This document shows, one piece after another, positions 30,332 to 41,470 of a DNA stretch of 64,000 bases. The notes beneath the pieces are model-generated. The model was not told the DNA's origin and did not search any database. It worked only from the letters and a program-made list of their open reading frames with translations. The position numbers and the translations under genes are program-made. Source of the DNA: Perkinsus olseni (lineage: Eukaryota > Perkinsozoa > Perkinsida > Perkinsidae); assembly GCA_013115135.1 (NCBI GenBank), contig JABANP010000184.1:28904-92903 (forward strand), written 5' to 3'. Position 1 is the first letter of the stretch. The number at the start of each line of letters is the position of its first letter.

Positions 30332-31024
30332 GGGCCTATTCAAGTGCTTTTCGTTTCCGGGTTCCGAGTCCGAGGGAAATTTACCGGGAAACGAGTCCGA
30401 GGAGTACTTTTCCGAGACATCATCTATTCGAGTGCTCGGGCTAATTTTACGGGTATATTCTCCGATTTCTGACTACGGTTCAGAATTCCAACTGTTTAAG
30501 TGCCCCTCTACATAAATTTCCCGAGCTCGGAGAAAAAAAACTCTCACTTGGGAAATTCAAAGTTGCACGTTTCGTGGATACGCGCAGCACAGCTTTCAAG
30601 ATGCGCTATGAGATGCGCCTTGAAGATGCGACAGTCATCTTGATCTTCAAGATGCGCTAAATGAGATTGTTACTGAACGGCAGACTGTGAGTATACTTGA
30701 TTAGTTTTGCTACTGTAGTGTGATATGTGTGGTATGGACGTTCGGAAGGGGTGTAGTGTTCACTCGGAAAGGCTGGGGCTCGGAATCAGTACCCGTTTCT
30801 TGTCGGAAAATTTGTCCTCGGAAACTGATCCCGTGAGCCCCACTCGAATAGACCTCGGATTTCCGGCTCGTAAGAGCGCAACTCGGATTCGGAAAAGTTC
30901 CGCCGAGCGCTCGGGCCGAGCACTCAACTCGCGAATTCACTTGAATGCATCATTCTATTCCGAGTTCGGAAGGGATGCCCTTCCGACTACTCAGACTCGG
31001 TAAAAGGGGTACTTGAATAGGCCC
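30332..31024. mobile_element. 693-bp non-autonomous DNA transposon (MITE-like)
   Basis: Perfect 14-bp terminal inverted repeats, GGGCCTATTCAAGT and its complement ACTTGAATAGGCCC, are flanked by a CTG direct repeat at 30329-30331 and 31025-31027. The interior is rich in CGGA/TCCG motifs (CCGAGTCCGAGG, ACTCGGATTCGG), so the halves are partly complementary. No transposase frame is visible. A 3-bp target duplication fits PIF/Harbinger-type elements, but the superfamily is not established. Confidence 0.8.
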
Positions 31025-31390
31025 CTGCTCTCAGGTTTCGACCGAATTCTCCTGCGTCTTCCTCCATCCTCCCGGTCTTTCCCAGCTGCTGCCATAAGAG
31101 CGTCCGGCCTCGGTCCGAGCTGCTGGTTTTTTTATCTTTTCCGAAGTATCCAATAGTGAGCCTCGCGGAGGAAAATACACAAATGTTATGCCTATCCGGC
31201 ACTACAATAGACCCCTGCGGTTACCGTGGCACGGTATAAAATGAGCAAACCAAGAAATTTCGAGGCCGTGCTCGTCACCGCGCCCCAACCTCTTCTCATT
31301 CATTGAACTTGCTCGAAGATCGGACCTCCAGTGGAGGTCCTCCACTGAGGCAAGACTGAAGTATAAGGTGACCCACGCGCCACTCCTCTA

Positions 31391-31451
31391 CTTTGATAGA
31401 TCGATCAGCGGTGATTTAGACTCTAAATCACCGCTGATCGATCCATCAAAG
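31391..31451. repeat. 61-bp palindrome (30-bp arms, one mismatch, single-base centre)
   Basis: The left arm CTTTGATAGATCGATCAGCG+GTGATTTAGA mirrors 31422-31451 around a single C at 31,421, with one mismatch. It lies in non-coding sequence upstream of family B copy 3. A smaller palindrome, GGACCTCCA-G-TGGAGGTCC, lies about 60 bp before it. Confidence 0.97.
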
Positions 31452-31794
31452 TGATCAACTCTAAATTTTCGAGATCGATATTGAGTGGCGAAGTCCGGTT
31501 CGGTCAATTAGACCTCACGAACGCGCATGATTTCCTACCCCAACCGTGCGTAGTGTAAAGTGGCAAGATCACTGGATCGTGAGTCACGATTCGTGACGCG
31601 CTGGTCCGTTGAGCTAGTTCTTCCTAGCTATACTTGAGATTTAGTTTTATAATTGGATTCGTAGTATCCTGGTTTCGTCGTGCCTATCAGTCATGGTAAT
31701 GAGTAATTATGTTGGCGAGCGTGCTGACTCGGTTCTCCACCCGATCGTTCATCCGGTCGTTCTTAATAGAAACTTTTTATTGGCCGCATATCGG

Positions 31795-32129
31795 ACCGTC
31801 CAATTTGGGCGTGCCATCCTCAACTGTCTCCGAAGGGGAGTCCGACGGCCACGGATTAGATTGGCAGGTGAGTCTAGTTGACAAGTTCCGGGCGGGAAGC
31901 TGCGATCGAGCCGCTTTTTGCGTGACTGTTAGCCTGAACGGCGTTATGAAGTGGGCATAGCAAGGGCGTTGACAACGGGGACGCTATAGCGCGCCGATGG
32001 CCGTAAAGCTCTGTCGCAACGCGATAGCGTCAGGGCCCTGCGTACGGACGTACCCTGCATCACCGGGTGGGCACGATACCCTCGATTTCTCTCAGCGGAT
32101 GCTATCCCACATCAGTCCAGGTGTTCCAG
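31795..32129 (+). repeat. Dispersed 336-bp repeat, copy a
   Basis: This matches 38263-38599 with few differences, from ACCGTCCAATTTGGGCGTGC to TCAGTCCAGGTGTTCCAG. It contains a hairpin-prone core (CGCTATAGCGCG..GCGATAGCG). No open frame is conserved. It abuts family B copy 3 and replaces the 5' part of that gene. It resembles an insertion sequence of unknown type or a SINE; no A/B boxes or terminal repeats are obvious. Confidence 0.85.
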
Positions 32130-32146
32130 GCTGCCGGCTGCCGGCT

Positions 32147-32589
32147 AATTTGGTATTAGCAGTTAATGCCACTACCGTGACAACAGAGCGGGCTTGGTGC
32201 CCCAGGCTTGGAGACCGACCTGCATTCGAAGAGAGGTAAGAGATAATGAGCGATGCATGGTAAATCTTGTTCTTCCCGTGCAGTTCCTTTTTTCTGGAGT
32301 TTACTTTCGATACAGGCCTGACGGTGCCGAGAAGAAACTTGCTCCAACTCGCGTTTTCGACCCATTCAGAATGGTGAAGTTCTCGAGAGTTCGTCGTCAG
32401 GTGAATAAGCTTTACCGGGCTATCGATGAGATAGGAATTCCTGAGAGTTTAGTATTTGAAAAAGATAATCCTGTCATGAAAGAGTTGATTGAGGGAGTCT
32501 GTTCGGCTGTGATGATCTCTATCAAGGAGATATTTACCTTCGAAGAGATGTGCCGAGCATATACCTATTTGCTCGAGAAAGATCTATAA
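32147..32589 (+). pseudogene. Family B copy 3, 5'-truncated
   Basis: Only the end of exon 2 (LAVNATTVTTERAW, CPRLGDRPAFEER, donor at 32,236) and exon 3 (32284-32589: VFDPFRMVKFSRVRRQVNK, IEGVCSAVMISIKEIFTFEE, YLLEKDL) remain. The join is out of phase by one base compared with copies 1 and 2, and the first part of the gene is missing where the 336-bp repeat begins. It is probably a pseudogene. Confidence 0.65.
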
Positions 32590-35500
32590 CACGAAGATCA
32601 ATATCCCCTCTAAGATATTCTGAACGGCCTCGCATAAGTCGATGTGAACCAATATTCATTCTGCTCGTATACGGGCTGTATTGTCATTTATCAGTTAGTG
32701 CTCTCACTCTTTCTACTTTGGTGCCTTCGGATCTGATGCGACAAGAAACGCATGGTGATGTTCATGATGATGTATTTGTTGTATGTCGCTTTTGAGGGGC
32801 TTTGTGTTGCATTCAGTCTCAAGAGAGAGGGTGCTGGATACCTAATCCCGAAACACTGTTTCCGAACCTGTCGTTGGTGGAGGTAGGCAAACTGATAAAG
32901 TAGAGGATGCCTCTGCAGCACCATTTCCAGCTTTTAGATTCCTCGCACTGTCTCTCGCTAGAGCAATCCGAGATCACTCTCATTGCTTTCCGGACCGCTA
33001 TCATCTGCTGCATGGGCATGTGCAGCTGCAAGCTTCACCTACCAAGAGGGGCCGAGTTCTTCCGTCGAACTTGCCGGCCTCTCGCGGAAACAGGATTAGA
33101 AGCTGACGGTTTCGAGCAGGTCTTGTTCAGCAGGAAATTTGCTTTTACACTCCTATCCTATCCACATGATGTCTACGCACTAGACGCCGCCCCGGGGGCC
33201 TCTGCGAAGTCAGTGGGCGCACAAAGGTTTCTGCACAATTGGCTTTGTTGAAGTTCGGTATTCCTTCCTTATCTCTCATTGAGGGAACGCCGCACTGAAG
33301 GACTTATAGAGAGACTTAACTCATCAATATCATCAACAGTGAACCCACTTGTCGCTAGGCTGAGATATGCGCTGCGACACGGGGCAGGAGCGATTCGCTA
33401 CTGCCTCGCTCGCTACTCGGGATTCCCGACCCCCCCCCCCGGGCCCATTTGCTGATGTCTCAACAACGCGCTAAAGTGATGATACCCTCGAGCAGCTCGA
33501 GTCGAGTCCCGTACAGGTGGCCTTATTCGGCAAATAGGCTTCTATATAGTACAGTAAGTTACCCAATTTCTGTGGTTCCCGCAACTTAGTATGTATATTT
33601 CAGTTGCCCCAATTGTGTTCTGCGTGTAAGTAAGTTTTGGAATGAATTGTAATCTGTGCACTTGCACACGGCCTCACTTGCACAGCAGCAGCCGGCGAAG
33701 ACCGCAGCGGCTGGCGACGGAAGTGGAAGATGCTGAGTGCCGGAAGTGCATCGTTGTTGCTGTCCCAATCCCCCGTAGCGCACTATGTGTCTCTCTCGGG
33801 TGAAGGAAGCCCTTAGCTAAGCTTAAGCTGTAAAGATAGTCTACATCCATTAGTTATAATCAGGCCTTCTAAGGCATCCCCCTGATATCACATCCAATGT
33901 GGTGTTAACTCAATCGACAAATCACTAGCACTTTGGAGAATCTCTATGTATTCAATCGATTCGATAGCGCTATGAGAAGATGACGAGAAAGAGGGCAATA
34001 CCGACTCCTGTACGACGCACGGTGCACCAAAAACCAAAATGCCCCAAGAAAAAAACCGATTGTAGATATCTATGTGTAGGACTCACATACGAATTTTCAG
34101 GGCCATATTCGCATGCTGTGGCTCACACTATTCGTCGACAGTTTAACCTGTGATTTTGATACTTCAGTGGTATTTGCACAGGGCAGACGGTTTAAATTGA
34201 CCTCGTGGCCCCTATAATGGCTCAAATCTAATGATCAAAAACAGGACTATCTGGAAGGGAGCAAGGGCTCTCTAATGGCGGTGTTCGCCCTCGCTCATTG
34301 ATCTTGAGTAGCTTCTGCTGGGGTCATTTTCGTCATTTCGGCTTCCAAAACCGAACCTCTGAGTCTGAAATCGGAGGTGAATTTTGGTGCACCGTGCGAC
34401 GCGTGACAAAATAATAAGGAGTCGTGCCATCATCACACCATCTCGCTCAGAAACTGTACTTCGCGTAATGTCGGTGAAGCTGCATTTAACGATAATTAGT
34501 TGGAATAGACCTGTGATGTTGGCTACGCAATAAGTTGTCTTCACTCTCTATCTTCCTGTACCTAACAGAAATGTCCATTCCCTCTCTTCCCGTTTACCTT
34601 GTCCTGCTCGGTCAACCCTCATTGGTTGTTGCCATTTGGCGTACAACAACAGTTCTAGAGGCGAGTCTATCACAAAACATCAGAGTCGTATACCCATCTC
34701 AGCTTAGGGCCCCCCTTCTATGTCGAGCTCCCGTCCTCAGTGAGGACTCCTCACTATAGTCAGAGGGCGTTTTTGAAGCCGTACACCGTATAGCTAATGT
34801 GCCTTAACCCCTTCGTGGCTTAACTTTTCGAAGTGGATCCTACTAAGTGGGGGTTCCTCTCGGGTTCAGTTTTAGTTGAGTTATAGTTGGGGTCCCCAAC
34901 TATGAGTTAAACCCTAACTGCAAGTCGGACTGCGGTCTGACTGACGATTCAGAAATTTATTGACAGTTTCAGATTATTCCGACTGCTCTCAATGTGCAAG
35001 CCGGCCGGTCTTGGCCCATTGAATATGAAGGTGGTTAGGGTAGTTATGATAAGGGGCCGCACACGTTGGAACCGGTCAGCGCGAGCTTCGCTGAGCGAAC
35101 TGCGCTCGCCTGTGACGCCAGATTGTCGATCGGATGATCGATAGCCGATTGTTCATCGCAGACGTTAACTGTCTCGGCGTTTTCACCGTTACTGCACAAC
35201 ACCGTTAGCTGCAGATACGTACCTTTCGAAGTCACTTTGCGTTCTAACGGTAGAGCTCTGGAACCCAAGAAACTACATAGGCCTCGCATGATCTGCGACT
35301 CTAAGAAATGTTGTATTCTTCTTACTCATACGTGTAACACAAGGCCAAAGGGAGCTTGTGAGATGGATCTTATGAAAGAGCTATCGCCCAGACTACTCTG
35401 CACGCATAAACATAGACGGAGCGTAACAAGAAATTCGGGCCCCAGATGTGTGGGAGCACCTCAGCGTGATCCGGATGGGAACTCAACATGAGAGGGAAGA

Positions 35501-36195
35501 AGAGCTGTCGCGGCCGGCGGTAGGCGACGACAGGCGGATTAGCTATATGATGCACGCGTACGCAGTCGCGCGCTGACTCTACAAGATGCCCGATGTGCTA
35601 GCCTCGCCGCTCGATGTCACGCCATTTGTCTATTTTTCTGTCTCATCGCGTGCCCTTCAGATATGCCCTAGTTTACCTGTGTGAGCACAGTATTGACTGC
35701 GTTCATTGAGCTAGGTCTTCATGTTCGATGTACCGACCCCTTTTCACTGTCTTTTTTGTTTTATCGCCCCTAGGGAGGGCTATGGTATCGTCTCATGTCT
35801 GTGACTAGTGGTGCACTTTCACACGTGCGAGTTGGCCCGCTGTTCACAAAGATCGGCCATGATCAACGCAATAGCACAAGATGGAGCCAGAGGGGACTCT
35901 TATTTTAGTTCATCAGTGGGCATGCAGAGTGTCTAGAAACGGTGGGCGAGCGATATATAGAGAATCATTGGGTGAGCGGAGCGACTTCGCATGCGCCAAG
36001 CTCCCAGCACGCGATCACCCGCACCGGTGTGACGCGATCGATTTGCTCAGCGTAAAAAGTAGGCCAAAAATCTGAGATTAGTCTTTCTTTGCTTCACATC
36101 GGCTTCAAGTGTCGAGTAGCACATCAGCAGCAGTTGGTGACCAACTGTTGGTCCATCCTGTAGTCGAGTAGTTTCTCTGGAAACTCTCTTGCTCA
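32590..36195. other. Long region without a supported gene; remnants of families C and D
   Basis: 32,735-33,130 is a family C remnant (AFRFLALSLARAIRDHSH and HVQLQASPTKRG are readable). Near 33,590 is a degenerate family D first exon. 33,960-34,770 shares stretches with 39,170-39,790 (GATGA.GAGAAAGAG.., TGTACTTC.CGTAAT, GTACACC.TATAGC), indicating an older duplication. 34,882-34,902 is a 10-bp-arm palindrome, ATAGTTGGGG-T-CCCCAACTAT. I found no open frame with credible codon content between 34.8 and 36.2 kb. Confidence 0.5.
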
Positions 36196-37050
36196 ATGGT
36201 CAACTTCATCCCGCTTCGCCCATTCGCCACTCTACTCATGGTTATCAACGCTGCTCCGGACGTCGGCTGGTTTATCCACTACGCGAAGGATTACCATGTG
36301 CACTTCACCGTGGACGAGAATCAGACAGCCAGTCTTTTTGTCTTCAACGCTTATGCTAGGCGAGGCCCGGGTATTACTCCAGGATCCCGCCAGGCCCTTC
36401 ACCCCACTATCGAAATACGTGATGAAGTACCTGTGACTAGGGTGATGAACAATGTCTACTCCATCGATTTTCCCCCGGATGTTCTCCGCAAGTGGTACAC
36501 CAACATCGCAGATAGCCTATATACAGCTGGCCACGTCGACTCCAAGGATGGGTTCCCCCCTGCCGGTATTCAGCCCGGGGACTTGGTCACTATCACTCAT
36601 ACATCGGGTGACACCTATACCACCAACTTCCGCGGCGAGACGATTGAGCTTCTGAGAAAATCAAGAGGCCTGCGATACTATCAGTCAGGTTTATTCGAGT
36701 ATGAAGAGCCCGTGGCCCCCCACCTCAAGCTGTCTGTCTATGTACGTTATGAGAAAACCGTTCGTCGTCGTGTAGACCTAGGGTCTGTGGGTATACTGGT
36801 TGCGTGCGACGGGAGGTCTACTAGTCGCTTTCACTTCAGACCTGTAGGAGACACCAAAAAGCCATACCAGCGCTACAACGTCGAGCCGGCTGGTAGAGGT
36901 ACCTTCGATCAACTCATACAAATGGTGAGGTACGTCTGCCCAACCAAACGTCTGCAGCCTGTTGACCTCACAAATATCGTTATCGGCACGCACTATACGA
37001 TCTACGTGCCATTCGAAGGAGGCCGTATGGCTCTAACCAGAGTCGGGTAG
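36196..37050 (+). CDS. Single-exon secreted protein of unknown function, 284 aa
   Basis: An ATG in a clean context (GCTCAATGG) opens a 284-codon intron-less frame. It starts with a hydrophobic signal-like segment (FIPLRPFATLLMVINAAP) and continues VGWFIHYAKDYHVHFTVDEN, VTRVMNNVYSIDFPPDVLRK, LSVYVRYEKTVRRRVDLGSV, DTKKPYQRYNVEP and IYVPFEGGRMALTRVG. No transmembrane segment follows the signal. No family is recognised. Uninterrupted length and uniform codon use make it one of the most credible genes of the accessory region. Its position among duplicated secreted families suggests a lineage-specific secreted protein. Confidence 0.75.
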   Translation: MVNFIPLRPFATLLMVINAAPDVGWFIHYAKDYHVHFTVDENQTASLFVFNAYARRGPGITPGSRQALHPTIEIRDEVPVTRVMNNVYSIDFPPDVLRKWYTNIADSLYTAGHVDSKDGFPPAGIQPGDLVTITHTSGDTYTTNFRGETIELLRKSRGLRYYQSGLFEYEEPVAPHLKLSVYVRYEKTVRRRVDLGSVGILVACDGRSTSRFHFRPVGDTKKPYQRYNVEPAGRGTFDQLIQMVRYVCPTKRLQPVDLTNIVIGTHYTIYVPFEGGRMALTRVG

Positions 37051-38262
37051 TTCGTATCGGGCTGACGGTCCCGCAGTCAGTGACTGCCAGTCAGCATTGA
37101 AGATTATCCAATCTTCTAGATCATTCTCATAGATCATTCTCATCATTTCTTAATCTCACTCGCGCGGAGTTCCGTGTGAGACTTTTCCGTTGGAGAGAAA
37201 GTGAGGGTTCATAGGAGAGGGCCCCCATGTACTCTTCTTAGGTAGTCCTACCAGGTAGTCTTACTGTGATACGATGCTCGAATGAGGCTTCATGCCCAGC
37301 TCATGCCCAGCTCATGCCTGCAAGGCTTCACCTCTTTCCAGATTGTTTTCATATCGAGGGCCATCACTGATTCTTCCTTCTCACTGTCAACTCGACAGTG
37401 TCAAGTATCATTCGTTGACGGGTGACTTGCGATGCTTCGCTAAGGTGATCAGTTTTCGGTCGCATTCCGCCACCACGACTACCAAGCTTCTGGGAAGTCT
37501 ATCATCATGGATAGTACTCGAGAAGGCGAATGTTTTGTTGGGTTGTCAAGGTGGGAATGATCGCTCAGCAATGCGAACGCAGGAATCTAGGCATAATATC
37601 AACAGTGCTCGGCAGTGTACTACCACGCTGAGTCTATGACTCACAGATTACGCTTATAGACTATGAGCTTACAAGAGGAACTTGTGCGCGACAAAGGTTA
37701 CGAGAAAGTCGTAATAGTTCATTACAGCCATTCTGTGGCGAGAGCTGGCAACTTGCGAGCGGATTGAAGTCCCAAGGTGCTACCTGTGGGCCACAGGCTG
37801 TGGCTCTTAAGATGGCGGATGCGGGATGGACTCAAGCCTCCGCTCCCTGGATGGCGGGTAGGATACTAGACATCGCACACTCGACCAGAGTGGGTACGGA
37901 GTCGGTCAGTTCTCTCGGATCCTACTAAACACTGGTGGCCACTAACTTTCAGTTGACAGCAAAGACCGGCTACTGCCCGGTTGCTGGCGGTGCCAGGCAG
38001 CCTGGCCCAGGCTGACACTGATGAATAGCCCTCATGTCCCATTCGGGTTTGTAGACCTCATCACAGCTCGCAGCCCCGTCGCGAAAGCGGACGTCGGTTT
38101 GTGGGTTTCGTCCAGATGACATTTGATGCGATTATTTGCTGTCGTGGCTATGGCCGCTGTACTAAGTAGCCATTGCGTTTCCTAATACTTTGCGATCTGC
38201 TTCGCTCCTCGCTCCTTCTTCGAGTGATCATCCCGTCCGTGACGGACGGTCCGCCGTATTGA
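37051..38262. other. No supported gene; related to the insertion at 15.7-16.1 kb
   Basis: A frame at 37,292-37,639 lacks protein-like composition and starts in a short direct repeat (GCTCATGCCCA three times). From about 37,740 to 38,020 the sequence resembles the segment inserted upstream of family A copy 1, so this is probably another copy of that dispersed repeat. Confidence 0.45.
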
Positions 38263-38599
38263 ACCGTCCAATTTGGGCGTGCCATCCTCAACTGTCTCCG
38301 GAGGGAAGTCCGACGGCCACGGATTAGATTGGCAGGTGAGTCTAGTTGACAAGTTCCGGGCGGGAAGCTGCGATCGAGCCGCTTTTTGCAGTGACTGTTA
38401 GCCTGAACGGCGTTGTGAAGTGGGCATAGCAAGGGCGCTGAGCAACAGGGACGCTATGGCGCGCCGATGGCCGTAAAGCTATGTCGCAACGCCATAGCGT
38501 CAGGGCCCGGCGTACGGACGTACCCTGCATCACCGGGTGGGCACGATACCCTGGATTTCTCTCAGCGGATGCGACCCTACATCAGTCCAGGTGTTCCAG
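38263..38599 (+). repeat. Dispersed 336-bp repeat, copy b
   Basis: Second copy of the repeat at 31795-32129. The boundaries are set by the sudden loss of similarity at ACCGTCCAATTTGG and GGTGTTCCAG. Confidence 0.85.
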
Positions 38600-40301
38600 C
38601 TGCCGCTACTCACAGCCGGTACTTCCGATCATACGAAAGTTGCGTCACGGCGGGTGACGCGCACGGTGTCCCGGCTAGCTTAAGAAAAGTCGCACGTGCC
38701 CACGTATCTTTCACCGAAACCGTGGCCGTTTCAGATACTCGTAATCACCACGAAAAAGCTGAACTTTCATTCTTCTTTTACAGCGCTATGACGAATTGAT
38801 CTGGTTTTTAGACCTCACCATAGCTCGCTGCCCCGTCGTGGACGTAGGTCTAAGGCTTCTGTTCTGATGAACTCTTGTGGCCAGTTTGCAGACTGCGGTT
38901 TCGTTTTGGTCACCAAATTTTGGCTTTTAGGTCTACCCGACTTTGTGGTCGTAGGAACGGAGCAGACTGCCCAAGTACATACATCGCAGTAGCCCCAATC
39001 CTGCTCAGCGCATTGGTAGGTTTCGGAATCTGTGCACTTGATGGTTCCATCACGTAGTGATGAAAGCTTCCGAAGCTTTCATCACTTCCGAATGTCCCAA
39101 GCTTCCGAAACTTCCGATCATTACGAAAGCTTCCGAATGGTGGGCGCATCGAACCGCGATAGTCTGGCTATGCATTACTCCTCCCGTAGAGATTCTGTAT
39201 CGATTGCTCGATGGGAATATGATGAGAAAGAGACGAGAACAATATCGACTCCCCTGTGGTGTATGGCCACATAATGAGCCGCGCCATCATGACGCACTTA
39301 CATTATCTCTCGAAGATTGTACTTCACGTAATACGGGCGAACTGATTGAACGATGATATTGGATTCACATCCGAGTTGGAACCGACTTTTGTGATTTGCC
39401 ACTCGGGTTTAACTCGAGGCTGTCAGAATTGAGTGAACTCCTAATACCGAACTTGGCTTGATCTGTGACTCGGAGCACGAGAACTAAGTAGTATCATTCT
39501 GCCCACGCAATGCCTACATTCGTATCGAAAAAAGTCCAACTAAACCGGCGGCGATCGCCTGAGTTAGGGACACTGTGTAAAAGGCGCAGCCCGCAGGCAG
39601 AAGACCGCAAAGTCATGCGCGGTAAGAATGCGTAATATGAGATCACGAAGGAGTTTCGCTTCTTCTGGCAAAGAGGCCACTGAGCTAACTCTCTGTCGAG
39701 ACAGCGAGCGTGTGAACTCGTACACCATATAGCCAATTTGCCTTGGCCGCGACAGCTCCCATTCCTTTCGTGAGCTCCCGTCCAGATCACGCTGAGGCCC
39801 CCCCACACTTACACGTGGCATCCTACCGCCTCGCAGAAACTAACAACACTGGAGTACCACACCTTTCACAAGAAACCTTGCGCACACGGCAAGCAATCAA
39901 CGATCAACTACAAGCCTCTGCACGAGACGATAATAAATGACCGACTAACTAATGAGTATCTTACAGGATTATCTGAAGGGTTATAAAATGATAAGCTCTG
40001 AGCCTTTTTACAGAAGCATAGAATCGTCACGCGCCCAAAAATTGCAGCAATGATCGGACCACATGAAGTGTCCACCATCTCGACAAATGCTCCTGCCATA
40101 TACGAACGGCCAGAATAAGAACAAGCGTTGAGGAATTGCAAGTCGTATCAAGAAAGCAAGTGTGCAGCAGTAGTAGGGCCCGTACTCAGCATGGACCAGA
40201 TGTATCTTATCAGAAACACTGCACTTCTTACTGTCGCGGTGTGGGCGCGCGATCATCGCCGATTTGAGCTGAAAAAACAGAAAATTCGGAAAAACAGAAA
40301 A
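38600..40301. other. Non-coding and degenerate sequence; family D remnant
   Basis: Near 38,950 a family D first exon survives without its ATG (GTAGCCCCAATCCTGCTCAG, then GTAGGT). 39,170-39,790 shares segments with 33,960-34,770. A frame at 39,743-39,940 (SRPDHAEAPPHLHVASYRL) has a weak relative on the minus strand near 35,480 (SSHPDHAEVLPHI), so part of this area is an inverted old duplication. No intact gene was found. Confidence 0.4.
39057..39085. repeat. 29-bp perfect palindrome (14-bp arms, single-base centre)
   Basis: GTGATGAAAGCTTC, then a single C at 39,071, then GAAGCTTTCATCAC. It is followed by further CGAAGCTTCC-type repeats, so the area is locally repetitive. Confidence 0.95.
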
Positions 40302-41227
40302 TTACACGAGTAAAGGCTCACTTGATGCCATAGATAGTTCTCGAGCTCTCGAAGCCGGGACTCCCCACGATGGGGAGCTAGAGGTGTCAGAAAACTTGAG
40401 ATCGCTCCCTCCGAGACGTTGACGCAGACAGGCGGCCTCGTTCTTCAACTTCTCTATTTCGCCTCCCTGCTCTTCTAACTGCGACCGAAGTTCGGCGATC
40501 TCGTCATCTGAAGATACGAAAATTTCAGAGACGCACAGAACGCACGGCGAGAAACAACGGTAGAATCAACTCGAAAATTGCCAATAATCCCAAGTACCGC
40601 AAAAAGATATTCATATGCTTTAAAGGTACCAGAGAAAGTTGCAGCACTCCTGATTTCCGCGAAAAAAATAAATTGCTGACTCCTGTATTTCGGAAAGACG
40701 CGAAGTACTGAACGATTTTCGCGGAAAAAATTGGGGAAAAACCAAAATATAGAACGATTTTCGCAGAAACCTGAAAAATTTGAGAGAAAAAACAGAAGTG
40801 ATTTTCGAGGAACAGGAGAGACTTCTTCTACAAAGTTTTCGGAAAACAGTCGGACGACCCCAGGAAAGACGATGATTCTGTCAGATACTCGGTCAGACCA
40901 AAAACGCTCGAATAAGACCTGAACGCCTCTCGGAAAAACCACTCAGAATTTTCGGTGAAAATTCAGAGTGATTTCAGCACTTGCAAGATTTTCCAAGAAA
41001 AATTCGGGAATTCTTTCAAAATCGAGAATTTTCCCACTCTGACGAGGGACTACTTTCGTTGAGAAAAATAATTTCTCCGCCGAATTCCCAGAGATCCTCG
41101 AATTACCTTTCTTGGCGAGCTCGTTGCTTTGGTCATCAACCTTAGAACGTATCTTTCCCATTTCAAGATTCACCTTGGCGATAGCCTCCGTGACGCGGTT
41201 TACGTACATAACAATTTTAGGATCCAT
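40302..41227 (-). CDS. Small coiled-coil protein, two exons, 108 aa
   Basis: Exons 41227-41107 and 40507-40302 join at AAG AAA G|AT GAC to give 108 codons. The product reads MDPKIVMYVNRVTEAIAKVN, GKIRSKVDDQSNELAKK|DDE, IAELRSQLEEQGGEIEKLKN, EAACLRQRLGG, then a serine-rich tail ending SSEPLLV. Heptad spacing of I/L/V from about residue 10 to 75 predicts a coiled coil. The intron is 599 nt and rich in AATTTTC/GAAAAATT words. No family is recognised; it could be a small scaffold or tropomyosin-like protein. An acceptor-like site upstream leaves open an extra 5' exon. Confidence 0.75.
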
Positions 41228-41470
41228 AATTATAATAATAGCAACGAAAACTAGAAATTATCAACTAAAAAAACACTAGGGTCGAGCGGAGCGAAGTTCC
41301 CTTTTCTTCGGAAAAATTAACGGGGTGCTCAAGAAACTGCATCTCCCGACTTTCAAGAGAACTGCGTCGATTAAATTTAGCGCGTAAAAAAGAGAACCAA
41401 AGTGTCTGGAAAAATAAGAAAAAACGAAAAAATGCTGTGGCGAATTTAAGAAGAAAAAACCTGGAGACGA

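Noticed and set aside
33670..33780. Coding exon near 33.7 kb (minus frame, SPAAAVFAGCCCASEAVC)
   Set aside because: Low-complexity alanine/cysteine content, no splice or start context, and no counterpart in the duplicated blocks.
37292..37639. 115-codon plus-strand frame
   Set aside because: It starts in a short direct repeat, has no signal peptide or domain, and composition resembles random translation.
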